DNA of 64,000 nucleotides from Streptococcus mitis (GCF_000722705.1 NZ_JPFW01000004.1:88001-152000), one strand, 5' to 3'. Numbered from the stretch's first letter, positions 1-9,214 are shown. The notes: a model not told the origin generated them from the letters alone. Numbers and translations: made by a program.

Positions 1-339
1 AAGGTTTATGTCGCGCGTGTTAAAGGTGTGGCCAATAAGGACAATCTTCGTCCCTTGACCCGTGGACTTGAGATTGATGGCAAGAAAACCAAGCCGGCTG
101 TCTATGAGATTCTCAAAGTGGATCCAGTCAAAAACCGCTCTGTGGTACAGTTGACCATCCATGAAGGGCGTAACCACCAGGTTAAAAAGATGTTTGAAGC
201 TGTCGGTCTCCAAGTGGACAAGTTGTCACGGACACGTTTTGGACATCTAGACTTGACAGGACTCCGTCCAGGAGAATCCCGTCGTCTTAACAAAAAAGAA
301 ATCAGCCAACTACACACCATGGCTGTAACCAAGAAATAA
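1..339 (+). CDS. rluB: 23S rRNA pseudouridine synthase B, C-terminal part (cut by window edge)
   Basis: The reading frame is open from base 1, so only the last 112 residues are present. The segment has the RsuA/RluB-family C-terminal motif [10 protein letters not shown] followed by [11 protein letters not shown], which belongs to the catalytic domain of enzymes that isomerise a uridine in domain V of 23S rRNA. The S4 RNA-binding domain and catalytic Asp lie upstream of the window. Its stop codon overlaps the start of yidD by one base, so the two genes are cotranscribed. RsuA is the less likely alternative, because yidD follows rluB in pneumococcal genomes. Confidence 0.88.
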   Translation, partial: KVYVARVKGVANKDNLRPLTRGLEIDGKKTKPAVYEILKVDPVKNRSVVQLTIHEGRNHQVKKMFEAVGLQVDKLSRTRFGHLDLTGLRPGESRRLNKKEISQLHTMAVTKK

Positions 340-581
340 TGAAACGAATCTTAATAGCGCCTGTGCGCTTTTACCAACGTTTTATCTCGCCAGCCTTTCC
401 AGCCTCTTGTCGCTTTGAGCCGACTTGTTCCAATTACATGATTCAGTCTATTGAAAAACATGGTTTCAAGGGTGTCTTGATGGGTTTGGCTCGGATTTTA
501 CGTTGCCATCCCTGGTCGAAAACAGGCAAGGACCCCGTCCCAGACCATTTTTCCCTTAAACGGAATCAAGAAGGAAAATGA
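339..581 (+). CDS. yidD: membrane protein insertion efficiency factor YidD
   Basis: 80 residues, the usual size for this family. It shows the family's signature: an N-terminal amphipathic stretch ([16 protein letters not shown]) followed by conserved cysteines in [11 protein letters not shown] and a later RCHPW. YidD assists YidC in inserting and folding inner-membrane proteins and sits on the inner membrane face. It starts on the last base of rluB. No terminator is obvious in the 57 bp before the convergent piuA gene. Confidence 0.93.
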   Translation: MKRILIAPVRFYQRFISPAFPASCRFEPTCSNYMIQSIEKHGFKGVLMGLARILRCHPWSKTGKDPVPDHFSLKRNQEGK

Positions 582-638
582 GGTTGGGCAAAAGGTTTTA
601 GAATGTCAAAATTTTACTTAAATTGAGTTTGAAGCGGC

Positions 639-1604
639 TTATTTCAAAGCTTTTTGAGCGTCTTCAATCATGAGTTTAGTTGATTCAAGCCCGCCACCGC
701 TTAGATACCAGAGGTCTGGTGTTAGTTGGATAATCTTACCATTTTTAGCGGCAGGTGTTTCAGCGATAAGGGCATTTTCTAGGACGCCATCGTTACTTGA
801 GTTGTCACCACCGATAGCAAGGGTACGGTTGATGATAAAGAGGATATCAGGATTGATTTCTTTGACACTTTCAAAGCTGACTTCTTGTCCGTGGCGAGAA
901 TCTTCAAATTGAGTATCAGTTGGCTTGAATTTCAAGGTTTGGTACAAGAAAGAAAAACGAGATTGGGCACCAAAGGCAGCCATTTTTCCTTCATTGAGGA
1001 GGATGGCAAGGGCTTTTTTGTCAGAACTTTCATTTTTAGTTGCGACTTCTTGGATGCTTTTGTCTAGCTTGGCCAATTCTTCCTTGGCTTTCTGTGTACC
1101 AGTTTCACCAAAGGCGCTTGCTAGGGATTCGATATTAGTCTTGGTAGAAGTCCAGTAGTCATCTTTGCCTGCTTGGAAGAGAACAGTCGGAGCGATTTCG
1201 TTGAACTTATCTACGAATTTTTGGGTACGTGGTGAAGCGATAATTAGGTCTGGTTCAAGAGCAGCAAGGGCTTCTAGGTCTGGCTCAACCATAGAACCAA
1301 CATTTTTAACTTTTCCAGCTAGGTCTTTAAGATAAGTCGGAACAGTTTTTGTAGGCATTCCGACGATATTCTTTTCAAAACCTAAAGCGCGAATAGTATC
1401 CGCAGCACCGAGGTCAAAGGTCACAATCTTTTCAGGGACTTTTGAAAGTGTGACTACACCTAGTGAACTTTTAATGGTTACCTCTGTTGGAGCAGAGCTA
1501 CTTGACTCCGTCTTACTAGTGCTTGAGTTTGTACTACATGCACCAAGTAGGAGCAAGAAACTGGCCACTAGGGCAGTAAGATAAAATTTAAGGGATGTTT
1601 TCAT
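639..1604 (-). CDS. piuA: iron-siderophore ABC transporter substrate-binding lipoprotein
   Basis: 321 residues with a lipoprotein signal peptide (lipobox LLGAC, lipidated Cys at residue 23) and a Ser/Thr-rich linker, then a TroA/FhuD-type binding protein core (IVTFDLGAADTIRALG, EPDLEALAALEPDLIIASPRT). It captures ferric siderophore or catecholate complexes outside the membrane and hands them to the two permeases encoded upstream. It is the last gene of a four-gene reverse-strand cluster, about 100 bp after the ATPase gene, with its own Shine-Dalgarno sequence. Pneumococcal PiuA has the same size and the same position next to yidD. In pneumococcus this operon is reported to be repressed by the orphan regulator RitR; no such site was identified here. 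Confidence 0.92.
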   Translation of the reverse strand: MKTSLKFYLTALVASFLLLLGACSTNSSTSKTESSSSAPTEVTIKSSLGVVTLSKVPEKIVTFDLGAADTIRALGFEKNIVGMPTKTVPTYLKDLAGKVKNVGSMVEPDLEALAALEPDLIIASPRTQKFVDKFNEIAPTVLFQAGKDDYWTSTKTNIESLASAFGETGTQKAKEELAKLDKSIQEVATKNESSDKKALAILLNEGKMAAFGAQSRFSFLYQTLKFKPTDTQFEDSRHGQEVSFESVKEINPDILFIINRTLAIGGDNSSNDGVLENALIAETPAAKNGKIIQLTPDLWYLSGGGLESTKLMIEDAQKALK

Positions 1605-1703
1605 GATTTCTCCTTTTTAAAATGTGATAACGATGTAGGGAGTCTCTTAGATAGGTTTGTTAGCTAAGAGACAGAGGGTTCTCTAACTCGAATTTCTGAG
1701 TTG

Positions 1704-2456
1704 CTAGCTATAGATGCAGATCTTTTTACCATTGATATCAGCCAGCGTGATGGGAATCTCGTAAAGTTGACTGAGCAGGTCAGCCTGCATGATTTGATCG
1801 GTTCTTCCCTTGCTAAAGACTCGACCGTCCTTGAAGGCGACAATTTCATCCGCATATTGACTGGCCATGTTGATATCGTGGAGGACGATGATAATGGTCT
1901 TCCCTAGTTCCTCCACCAGTCGCCGAAGAATCTGCATCATGCTGACACTTTGCTTGATATCGAGATTGTTGATCGGTTCGTCCAGCAAGATAAAGTCTGT
2001 ATCCTGGGCCAGTACCATGGCGATAAAGACACGTTGGAGCTGTCCACCAGACAGACTATCGATGTAACGGTCTTTTAAGTTGGTCAGTTCCAGATAGTCC
2101 AGAGTTTCTCGGATTTTTTCCCAGTCATCTGCTCTCAGTTTACCACGACTGTAGGGAAAACGTCCAAAACTGACCAGTTCTTCAACGGTTAATTTGGCTT
2201 GGTAATTGATTTTCTGCTTTAGGATAGTAAGTTCTTTGGCTAGTTCTTGGGAATTCCAGCTTTCGATTTCACGACCTTTGATACTGAGAATTCCCTGATC
2301 TTTCTTGGTCAGTCTGCTCATGATGGAGAGGAGAGTCGATTTTCCAGCACCATTTGGACCAATAAAGGCTGTCAGTTTCTGAGGACTGACTTCAAGGGTA
2401 ATGCCTTGCAAAATATCCTGTTTTTGAATGGATTTGTCAATGTTTTCCAGTTTCAC
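1704..2456 (-). CDS. piuD: iron-siderophore ABC transporter ATP-binding protein
   Basis: 250 residues of FhuC/FepC type. Walker A GPNGAGKST lies at residues 33-41, the ABC signature LSGGQLQR at about 137, Walker B FILLDEP at about 157, and the switch His in IIVLHDINMASQYADE. It powers the permease pair and overlaps the preceding permease gene by 4 bp, which indicates translational coupling. The C-terminal tail after the switch region is the usual short extension of iron importers. Confidence 0.92.
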   Translation of the reverse strand: MKLENIDKSIQKQDILQGITLEVSPQKLTAFIGPNGAGKSTLLSIMSRLTKKDQGILSIKGREIESWNSQELAKELTILKQKINYQAKLTVEELVSFGRFPYSRGKLRADDWEKIRETLDYLELTNLKDRYIDSLSGGQLQRVFIAMVLAQDTDFILLDEPINNLDIKQSVSMMQILRRLVEELGKTIIIVLHDINMASQYADEIVAFKDGRVFSKGRTDQIMQADLLSQLYEIPITLADINGKKICIYS

Positions 2457-3409
2457 CGACGTGCCCTCCTGTAAAGTAAGATAAAGAATAAGAAGCCCCC
2501 CACACTCTCAATGATCATGCTGATGCGAATTTCTAGTGCAAAGACTCGTTCGATGAGAGCTTGCCCCAAGGTCAAACTAATAAATCCAATCAGAATTGCT
2601 ACGATAAAGAGCAACTTGTGCCGATAATCTTTGACGATTAGGTAGGTGAGGTTGGCCAGCATAAAGCCGAAGAAGGCCATAGGCCCTACCAAGGCAGTGG
2701 CCGTTGAGGTCAAAAGCACGATTCCCCAGAGGAACTCTCTCTGTTCTTTTTCAACATCGAGTCCCAGTATCTGAGCCGTTTCTCTTTGCAGGTGCAAGAC
2801 ATCCAGAATGACTGCTTTCCGAAAGAAAAAGATAGTCAAGACGAGGATGATCAAAGAACCGATGGCTAGGATGGAAGTGTTGAGATGCTGAAAGGAGGCG
2901 AAGAGACTGTTCTGCAGTTTATCGTATTCATTTGGATCCATCAGGACTTGGAGGAAGGTACTGATATTTCGAAAGAGACTTCCGAGGGCTAGACAGATTA
3001 GCAGAATGAAGACCAGATCTTGCTTCATCAGCGTCTTCAAGTAGCCTTGTAAGACGAGAAAGAAGAGGGATTGAAGCAAAAGTAAGACTAGGAATTCTAA
3101 GATAGGAGACTTCCCAAGTTGAAGAAATTTGCTTTCAAAAACCAGTAGTAGGGTTTGTAGCAGGACGTAGAAAGATTCGATTCCCAAAATACTAGGTGTC
3201 AGGAAGCGATTTTCTGTCAGGGTTTGAAAACTAATGGTTGAAATCCCAGTCGCGATGGCCACCAAGAGATAAACGACGATTTTTTGGGAACGTAACTTCC
3301 AAGCAAAGGCAGACAAGTGAGTGATGGGCCAAAAGTAGAGGAGACAAGCTCCGATAGCCAGAATAATGAGAAGGCTGAAGAGCTTGGTATGTTTGCTTTT
3401 AGACTGCAT
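2453..3409 (-). CDS. piuC: iron-siderophore ABC transporter permease (second subunit)
   Basis: FecCD-family permease of 318 residues with about nine hydrophobic segments and the family motif GLDVEKEQ in the loop that contacts the ATPase. The start chosen is the ATG at 3409. It is preceded by a purine-rich GGAGAGGGG ribosome site and overlaps the upstream permease gene by 11 bp. The frame stays open 16 codons further upstream (to 3457), but that would make the overlap 59 bp and lacks a better ribosome site. Confidence 0.88.
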   Translation of the reverse strand: MQSKSKHTKLFSLLIILAIGACLLYFWPITHLSAFAWKLRSQKIVVYLLVAIATGISTISFQTLTENRFLTPSILGIESFYVLLQTLLLVFESKFLQLGKSPILEFLVLLLLQSLFFLVLQGYLKTLMKQDLVFILLICLALGSLFRNISTFLQVLMDPNEYDKLQNSLFASFQHLNTSILAIGSLIILVLTIFFFRKAVILDVLHLQRETAQILGLDVEKEQREFLWGIVLLTSTATALVGPMAFFGFMLANLTYLIVKDYRHKLLFIVAILIGFISLTLGQALIERVFALEIRISMIIESVGGFLFFILLYRRARR

Positions 3410-4358
3410 CTTTTCGTCCCCCTCTCCAAAGAAGTAGGATAAAAACGAGGCTACCAATGATTCCTAGTAGAAGACTGACAGACAGCTCATAGGGCCGAAT
3501 CAAGACTCGAGAGAGGATGTCGCAGGCCAGAACTAGATTGGCACCGACCAGTACGACCATGAGTTTGGTCTGGTTTAGATTATCTCCATAGCGCTTGCGA
3601 ACAAGATTGGGAACGATGACTCCAAGAAATGGCAAGCCACCCACGGTAATCATGGTGACACTTGTCGTTAGCGCGACCAGAAAGAGGGCCAGTTTTTCAA
3701 GCAGGGAGTAAGAAATCCCCAGACTCTCACTGGTTTCCTTGCCCAGATTCATGATGGTAAAGGTTTGGGACAATTTCCAAACGGCAATCAGGATAATGAG
3801 GCCTAAGAAGAGCCACTCATACTGATGAGTCTGAATCATGGAGAAGGAACCTTGGATCCAAGCAGTCATACTCTGAACCAGATTGAACCGATAGGCGATA
3901 ACTTCTGTCACAGAACCGATAATTCCACTATAAATAATCCCAATTAGAGGCAACATCCACCTTTCCTTTACAGTAAAAATGGTCATAAAGGCTAGAAAGA
4001 AGAGGGTGAATACGATGGATGAAACAAAAGCAAAGACCATCTTTTGGGTCAGACTAGCCGATGGAAAGACAAAGAGGCTCAATACCATTCCTAGTTTGGC
4101 GGCTTCAGTAGTCCCAACTGTACTCGGAGCAGCAAACTGATTTTGGGTAATAGTCTGCATGAGAAGTCCTGCCATACTCATACTAGAGGCCGTTAGGAGA
4201 ATACTAATCGTCCTTGGAAGACGAGACTCTTGAAAGAGGAGCCAAGTCTGCTGATCAAAAGCAAAGAGTTTTCCCCATGAAAAATCACTGGTTCCAATGC
4301 TAATAGAGAGAAAGACTAGGAGTAGAAGTAAGGCAATTAAATAATGAGAAAGTTTCAT
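3399..4358 (-). CDS. piuB: iron-siderophore ABC transporter permease (first subunit)
   Basis: FecCD-family integral membrane protein, 319 residues from the ATG at 4358. That start has AAGGA six bases upstream; a second in-frame ATG at 4373 has no ribosome site. Hydrophobic segments run throughout, and LGISYSLLEKLALF matches the cytoplasmic coupling loop. It pairs with the second permease to form the channel. It is the first gene of the reverse-strand operon, with a good promoter directly upstream. Confidence 0.86.
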   Translation of the reverse strand: MKLSHYLIALLLLLVFLSISIGTSDFSWGKLFAFDQQTWLLFQESRLPRTISILLTASSMSMAGLLMQTITQNQFAAPSTVGTTEAAKLGMVLSLFVFPSASLTQKMVFAFVSSIVFTLFFLAFMTIFTVKERWMLPLIGIIYSGIIGSVTEVIAYRFNLVQSMTAWIQGSFSMIQTHQYEWLFLGLIILIAVWKLSQTFTIMNLGKETSESLGISYSLLEKLALFLVALTTSVTMITVGGLPFLGVIVPNLVRKRYGDNLNQTKLMVVLVGANLVLACDILSRVLIRPYELSVSLLLGIIGSLVFILLLWRGGRKDAV

Positions 4359-4407
4359 ACCCAGTCCTTTCATGTAGATTTGGTATCGAAAGATACCTGC
4401 AGATATA

Positions 4408-4436
4408 AATGTAACACGATTTTTTTAATCTGTCAA
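4408..4436 (-). promoter_or_regulatory. promoter of the piu iron-transport operon, with leader hairpin
   Basis: On the reverse strand a -35 TTGACA (4431-4436) is separated by 17 bp from a -10 TACATT (4408-4413). The leader contains a perfect GGTATC-GAAA-GATACC hairpin at 4382-4397, between the start site and the gene. Confidence 0.75.
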
Positions 4437-4501
4437 TAAATTTTCTGACAATTTAACAAATAAAGCAAGGAGAGAGTACCAGGACTTTCTCCTCTGTTAT
4501 C

Positions 4502-5500
4502 TTATTCCAAAATATTTTTACCCTCTTTAACTCGCCAACGATAGTCTGATAAAATAATATCTTCGAGGGAGTAGCTAGCCTGCCAGTTAAGAAATTGTTT
4601 AGCTTTTGATGCATCTGCTAGGACGCTAGCTGGGTCACCAGCACGACGAGCAACAATCTCGTGTGGGATTTTTTGATCCAGCAATTTTTCAGCAGTTTTA
4701 AAGATTTCTTTGACAGTATAGCCTTTCTCAGTTCCTAAGTTAAAGATTTGAGAAGAACTGTCTTCTTGGAAGAGGTAATTCATCCCTTTAACATGTGCTT
4801 GTGCAAGGTCCAAGACATGAATGTAATCCCGAATACATGAACCGTCACGTGTATCGTAGTCATCTCCAAATATTTTTAGACTCTCATTTTGTCCCAATGC
4901 GGTCTTGTTGATGTTGGGAATGATGTGAGTTGGATTTTTCACACGCAGACCGTTTGAAGCATCCATTTCAGCCCCAGCTACATTAAAGTAACGGAAAATG
5001 ACATATTTCCAGTCGTAGCGATTGGCCATCCAGTAAATCATTCGTTCACCCATCAGTTTTGTCTCTGCATAAGGGTTGACAGGATCAAGCAGGGTGTCTT
5101 CAGTTGCTGGCTTGTCAATACAGTTATTGCCATAGAGAGAAGCGGTTGAAGAGAACATAATTTTTTGAATGCCAACTTCAGATAAGACTTTGAGAACTTG
5201 GTTCATACCAGCAACATTGGCAGTGAAGTATTTGCTTGGATTTTCAATACTTTCGCTCACAACAATTTCACCTGCACAATGAAGAACAGCATCAATCTTA
5301 TTTTCTTCCAAGTAAGTTTTTAAGGCACTAGCATCATAAACATCCAGTTGTTTAAAGCTAGCACGACTATCCACAGCCGAACGATTTCCTGTAGAGAGAT
5401 TATCTAGGACATGCACCTTGTAGCCTGCATTTAAAAGAGCTTTAACGGTATGGGAGCCAATATAGCCAGCTCCACCTGTAACAAGAATTGTTTTTGTCAT
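4502..5500 (-). CDS. galE: UDP-glucose 4-epimerase
   Basis: 332 residues, normal for GalE. It is an extended short-chain dehydrogenase with the NAD-binding motif TGGAGYIGSH at residues 8-17, a Ser at about 119 (MFSSTAS) and the catalytic Tyr144-x3-Lys148 in NPYAETK. It interconverts UDP-glucose and UDP-galactose for the Leloir pathway and for capsule or teichoic acid precursors. It is monocistronic here, with its own promoter and an A-rich ribosome site (AAAAGGAAAAAATC) before the ATG. Confidence 0.95.
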   Translation of the reverse strand: MTKTILVTGGAGYIGSHTVKALLNAGYKVHVLDNLSTGNRSAVDSRASFKQLDVYDASALKTYLEENKIDAVLHCAGEIVVSESIENPSKYFTANVAGMNQVLKVLSEVGIQKIMFSSTASLYGNNCIDKPATEDTLLDPVNPYAETKLMGERMIYWMANRYDWKYVIFRYFNVAGAEMDASNGLRVKNPTHIIPNINKTALGQNESLKIFGDDYDTRDGSCIRDYIHVLDLAQAHVKGMNYLFQEDSSSQIFNLGTEKGYTVKEIFKTAEKLLDQKIPHEIVARRAGDPASVLADASKAKQFLNWQASYSLEDIILSDYRWRVKEGKNILE

Positions 5501-5527
5501 GATTTTTTCCTTTTCTAATTTTGTACT

Positions 5528-5556
5528 ATTTTAAAGAAAGAAGAAGGGAAAGTCAA
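5528..5556 (-). promoter_or_regulatory. galE promoter
   Basis: Reverse-strand -35 TTGACT (5551-5556) and -10 TAAAAT (5528-5533) with 17 bp between them, about 28 bp upstream of the galE start. The rest of the 295-bp galE-pepA gap is AT-rich. It holds an extended -10 TGGTAAAAT for pepA at about 5763-5771 and nothing else I can name. Confidence 0.75.
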
Positions 5557-5795
5557 TTATTTTCTGTTATTGTTTTATAAAAAACTGAACGAATATATCG
5601 TTAGATTGTTTTTTTGTTTGGGAATTAATGATTGGGTTAATCTTGGAATATTTCTTAAATTTCACCTCACATGTAAGAGAATACTATCCTTTTCTAAGAT
5701 ACAGCAAGAATATGATACTAATTTAGAAATCCACCTTCCCACTATCCTTCTCCTATAAAAAGTGGTAAAATGGATGAAAGAAAGAAGGAATTGAA

Positions 5796-6860
5796 ATGAC
5801 AACATTATTTTCAAAAATCAAAGAAGTAACAGAACTTGCTGCGATCTCAGGTCATGAAGCGCCTGTCCGTGCTTATCTTCGTGAAAAGTTGACACCGCAT
5901 GTGGATGAAGTGGTGACAGACGGCTTGGGTGGTATTTTTGGTATCAAGCATTCAGAAGCCGCGGATGCACCGCGCGTCTTGGTCGCTTCTCACATGGACG
6001 AAGTTGGTTTTATGGTCAGCGAAATCAAGCCAGACGGTACTTTCCGTGTCGTTGAAATCGGTGGTTGGAATCCTATGGTGGTCAGCAGCCAACGTTTTAA
6101 ACTCTTAACACGTGATGGTCGTGAAATCCCAGTGATTTCAGGCTCTGTTCCTCCACATTTGACTCGTGGAAAGGGGGGACCAACCATGCCAGCCATTGCG
6201 GATATTGTCTTTGATGGTGGGTTTGCGGACAAGGCTGAGGCAGAAAGTTTTGGCATCCGTCCTGGTGACACCATTGTCCCTGATAGCTCTGCTATCTTGA
6301 CAGCCAATGAAAAAAATATCATCTCAAAAGCTTGGGATAACCGCTACGGTGTTCTTATGGTAAGTGAGCTGGCAGAAGCTTTATCAGGTCAAAAACTCGG
6401 AAATGAACTCTATCTTGGCTCTAACGTCCAAGAAGAAGTTGGGCTTCGTGGTGCCCATACATCTACAACCAAGTTTGACCCAGAAGTTTTCCTCGCAGTT
6501 GATTGCTCACCAGCAGGTGATGTCTACGGTGGTCAAGGCAAGATTGGAGATGGAACCTTGATTCGTTTCTACGATCCAGGTCACTTGCTTCTCCCAGGTA
6601 TGAAGGATTTCCTTTTGACAACGGCTGAAGAAGCGGGTATCAAGTACCAATACTACTGTGGTAAAGGCGGAACAGACGCTGGCGCAGCTCATCTGAAAAA
6701 TGGTGGTGTCCCATCTACAACTATCGGTGTCTGTGCCCGTTATATCCATTCTCACCAAACCCTCTACGCTATGGATGACTTCCTAGAAGCTCAAGCATTC
6801 TTGCAAGCCTTGGTGAAAAAATTGGATCGTTCAACGGTTGATTTGATTAAAAATTATTAA
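5796..6860 (+). CDS. pepA: glutamyl aminopeptidase (M42 family)
   Basis: 354 residues. The two-metal site of M42 peptidases is complete: His66 (ASHMDEVG), Asp181 (AWDNRYG), the catalytic Glu213 and ligand Glu214 (VQEEVGLRG), Asp236 (VDCSP) and His318 (RYIHSHQT). These enzymes form large tetrahedral cytosolic complexes and remove N-terminal Glu or Asp from peptides, which supports growth on peptides. The ribosome site AAGGAATTGAA precedes the ATG. A small immunity-type gene follows after 20 bp and may be cotranscribed. Confidence 0.95.
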   Translation: MTTLFSKIKEVTELAAISGHEAPVRAYLREKLTPHVDEVVTDGLGGIFGIKHSEAADAPRVLVASHMDEVGFMVSEIKPDGTFRVVEIGGWNPMVVSSQRFKLLTRDGREIPVISGSVPPHLTRGKGGPTMPAIADIVFDGGFADKAEAESFGIRPGDTIVPDSSAILTANEKNIISKAWDNRYGVLMVSELAEALSGQKLGNELYLGSNVQEEVGLRGAHTSTTKFDPEVFLAVDCSPAGDVYGGQGKIGDGTLIRFYDPGHLLLPGMKDFLLTTAEEAGIKYQYYCGKGGTDAGAAHLKNGGVPSTTIGVCARYIHSHQTLYAMDDFLEAQAFLQALVKKLDRSTVDLIKNY

Positions 6861-6880
6861 ACATAAGGGAGGTGGTAGGG

Positions 6881-7177
6881 ATGGTAGAACCAAACCTAGA
6901 AAGCCTTATAAAAGATCTTTACAATCATGCTCGACATGATTTGAGTGAAGATTTAGTTGCTGCTCTCCTAGAGACTGCTAAAAAACTGCCTACTACAAAT
7001 GAGCAATTGCTGGCAGTTCGTCTCTCAGGTCTGGTCAATCGTGAATTGCTCCTAAAACCCAAACATCCAGTACCTGAGTTGCTCAACTTGGCTCGTTTTA
7101 TCAAAAGAGAAGAAGCCAAGTACAGAGGAACTGCAGCTTCTGCGCTCATGTATGGAGAGCTCTTTAAAATGCTTTGA
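6881..7177 (+). CDS. bacteriocin immunity protein (EntA_Immun type)
   Basis: 98 residues, all-helical and hydrophilic. The length, the spaced pattern of Leu residues and the C-terminal motif RGTAASALMYGELFKML match the enterocin A immunity family, whose members protect the producer from class II bacteriocins in the cytoplasm. The start chosen is ATG at 6881, because a strong GGGAGGT ribosome site lies 8 bases upstream; an in-frame GTG at 6872 overlaps that site. No bacteriocin gene lies beside it, so it is an orphan immunity gene and may confer resistance to other strains' peptides. Confidence 0.8.
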   Translation: MVEPNLESLIKDLYNHARHDLSEDLVAALLETAKKLPTTNEQLLAVRLSGLVNRELLLKPKHPVPELLNLARFIKREEAKYRGTAASALMYGELFKML

Positions 7178-7206
7178 TTCCATTGTGAATCAAAGCATTT
7201 TTTTAT
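7166..7206 (+). terminator. rho-independent terminator of pepA-immunity transcript
   Basis: Long perfect stem AATGCTTTGATTC / GAATCAAAGCATT followed by a T run. The 5' arm covers the last codons and stop of the immunity gene. Confidence 0.92.
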
Positions 7207-7275
7207 ATGGCAGAAAAGCTATTCTTGATGAGGAGAAGAAAAAAGCCATCCCATTTAGGATAGCTTCTTGGTACT

Positions 7276-7382
7276 TATACTCAATGAAAATCAAAGAGCA
7301 AACTAGGAAACTAGCCGCAGGCTGTACTTGAGTACGGCAAGGCGACGTTGACGTGGTTTGAAGAGATTTTCGAAGAGTATTA
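7276..7382 (+). repeat. BOX element, boxA-boxC type without boxB
   Basis: About 107 bp beginning TATACTCAATGAAAATC and ending TTTTCGAAGAGTATTA. It contains the ACGGCAAGGCGACGTTGACG core shared with the BOX typing sequence of pneumococci. The boxB module is absent. The right end supplies the TAA stop codon of the convergent Na/Pi symporter gene. Confidence 0.93.
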
Positions 7383-9011
7383 GATTTGTTCAGCAATGAC
7401 CTTTTCAGCCAGATTCATAGCGTGGTCTGATACACGAGTGTAGTGGGAAATGATGTCAATAAAGTTGACCCCAGCTTGTGTTGAACACTCACCCTTGTTG
7501 AGACGTTTGATATGGGTCTTTCTGAGAACACGTTCTATATTGTTGATTTCTTTATGGCGTTCAATCAGACTTTGAGCTTTTTCGATATCATTGTTTTCCA
7601 CGCTATCAAGGGCATCCTTGATAAAGCCAGTAGTTTTTTGATAGATATCAGTCAATTCCTGCAAAGCAGCTTCAGAGAACTCAACATTTTTACGTTGAAG
7701 GTAGTCAGTTAGATTGATTAGCGCTTCTGCGTGGTCCCCAATCCGTTCCAAATCGCGGGATGAATCAAGGATATTGGTGAGCACTTCACTTTCTTTCTGG
7801 CTAAGGGCTTCACTTGAAAGAGTAATCAGGTAACGAGTCAATTTTTCATCAATGGTATTGATGGCTTCTTCTGTCTTGTGTCCTTTTTCAGCAACCTTTT
7901 CATTAAGGTCAATGATGTAGTTGTATGAAAGGTCAAAGGCTTTAGAAGCATAATTTCCCAAGTGAAGGAGTTCTTTTTTAGCATTTCCAAGAGCGATTGA
8001 TGGAGCTTGTTTAATCAAATGCTCATCAAGATAAAGTGGCTCGTACTTCACAACTTCATCTTCACCAGGGATGAGCTTGATTACAAAGAAAGCCAAGGCT
8101 CCGATGAATGGAAATTGTACAATGGTGTTACTTACGTTAAAGGCACCGTGCGAGAAGGCGATGGTCATCTCAGGTGAGAGGTGAAAGAGTGCTTGGAAGT
8201 ACTCAATCATAGACGTAAATGGACCTAATAAGATTAAGCAAAGGATAGTTCCTAAAACGTTAAAGGTAACGTGGGTTGCTGCAACGCGTTTCGCAGAGAC
8301 ATTGGCTCCAGCTGCCGCGATGATAACGGTTAGGGTTGTTCCGATATTATCCCCGAAGAGAACTGGTAGAGAACCTTTAAGGTCAAGGAATCCACCTGCA
8401 TAGAGACCTTGCAAAATCCCGATTGTCGCAGAAGAAGCTTGGATGAGAACGGTAATCACTGCACCAGCAAAAACTCCTAAAATAGGATTTTGTCCCAAGG
8501 TTACCATATATTCCTTAAATTGTGGTAAATCTTTAAGAGGACTCATACCAGCACTGATGAGGTTGAGGGCGTAGAAGATTCCCCCTACACCAAACAGGAT
8601 GCGCCCGATATTGTTTGCTGTTCTGTTTTTTGTAAAGAAGAGGAACATGGTTCCAAGGAAAATCAGGGGTAAAGCATACTCACCAAGCTTGAAACCGATG
8701 ATAAAGGAAGTAACGGTAGTTCCGATGTTGGCTCCCATGATAATTCCGATAGCCTGTCTAAGAGTTAGAAGACTAGCACTGACCAGTCCAACTGTGATAA
8801 CTGTAACCCCTGTACTTGACTGAATAAGGGCAGTTACGACAATCCCGACTAGAACACCTAAAAAGGGATTGCTGGTGTACTTGTCAATGTAAAAACGAAG
8901 GCGATCTCCAGCAGCTTGTTGCAAACCGTCTCCCATGGTCTTGATACTATACAAGAATAGTCCCAGACCACCTAAAAAGTGAAATAAAATTTCCTGCCAA
9001 TTAATGGACAT
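7380..9011 (-). CDS. Na/Pi cotransporter family protein with PhoU-like C-terminal domain
   Basis: 543 residues. The N-terminal 310 residues hold two inverted repeats of the NptA/PNaS transporter family, each with a QSSTG- or QASSA-type motif (ALIQSSTGVTVITVG, VLIQASSATIGILQG). Residues from about 340 to the end form a helical PhoU-like domain, suggesting control by phosphate status. It probably imports phosphate with sodium. The ribosome site GGAGGAAAAAG precedes the ATG. Its stop codon lies inside the BOX element, so the last residues may be specific to this genome. Confidence 0.9.
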   Translation of the reverse strand: MSINWQEILFHFLGGLGLFLYSIKTMGDGLQQAAGDRLRFYIDKYTSNPFLGVLVGIVVTALIQSSTGVTVITVGLVSASLLTLRQAIGIIMGANIGTTVTSFIIGFKLGEYALPLIFLGTMFLFFTKNRTANNIGRILFGVGGIFYALNLISAGMSPLKDLPQFKEYMVTLGQNPILGVFAGAVITVLIQASSATIGILQGLYAGGFLDLKGSLPVLFGDNIGTTLTVIIAAAGANVSAKRVAATHVTFNVLGTILCLILLGPFTSMIEYFQALFHLSPEMTIAFSHGAFNVSNTIVQFPFIGALAFFVIKLIPGEDEVVKYEPLYLDEHLIKQAPSIALGNAKKELLHLGNYASKAFDLSYNYIIDLNEKVAEKGHKTEEAINTIDEKLTRYLITLSSEALSQKESEVLTNILDSSRDLERIGDHAEALINLTDYLQRKNVEFSEAALQELTDIYQKTTGFIKDALDSVENNDIEKAQSLIERHKEINNIERVLRKTHIKRLNKGECSTQAGVNFIDIISHYTRVSDHAMNLAEKVIAEQI

Positions 9012-9205
9012 TTCTTTTTCCTCCGAAAAATAATAACGGAATATCTCCTATTCTATTTTAAAGGATAAAAGTAAATCTAACAAGTGTTAAGATGAAATTT
9101 TAGAAAGAAAATTTGTGAGAAAAAGCAAAAATAATATACTTTAGCATGTCACAAAGATTAAATATCGAAAAATCTTGTGAAATCTTTCCTTATATTTCCA
9201 AAGTG

Positions 9206-9214
9206 TGATATAAT
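9206..9214 (+). promoter_or_regulatory. pgk promoter (extended -10)
   Basis: TGATATAAT is a perfect extended -10 element, 36 bp upstream of the pgk ATG. No good -35 is seen at the right distance. Confidence 0.7.

Noticed and set aside
5570-5758. 62-codon forward open frame between galE and pepA
   Set aside because: No ribosome site, no recognisable domain, and it lies across an AT-rich divergent/co-directional promoter region.
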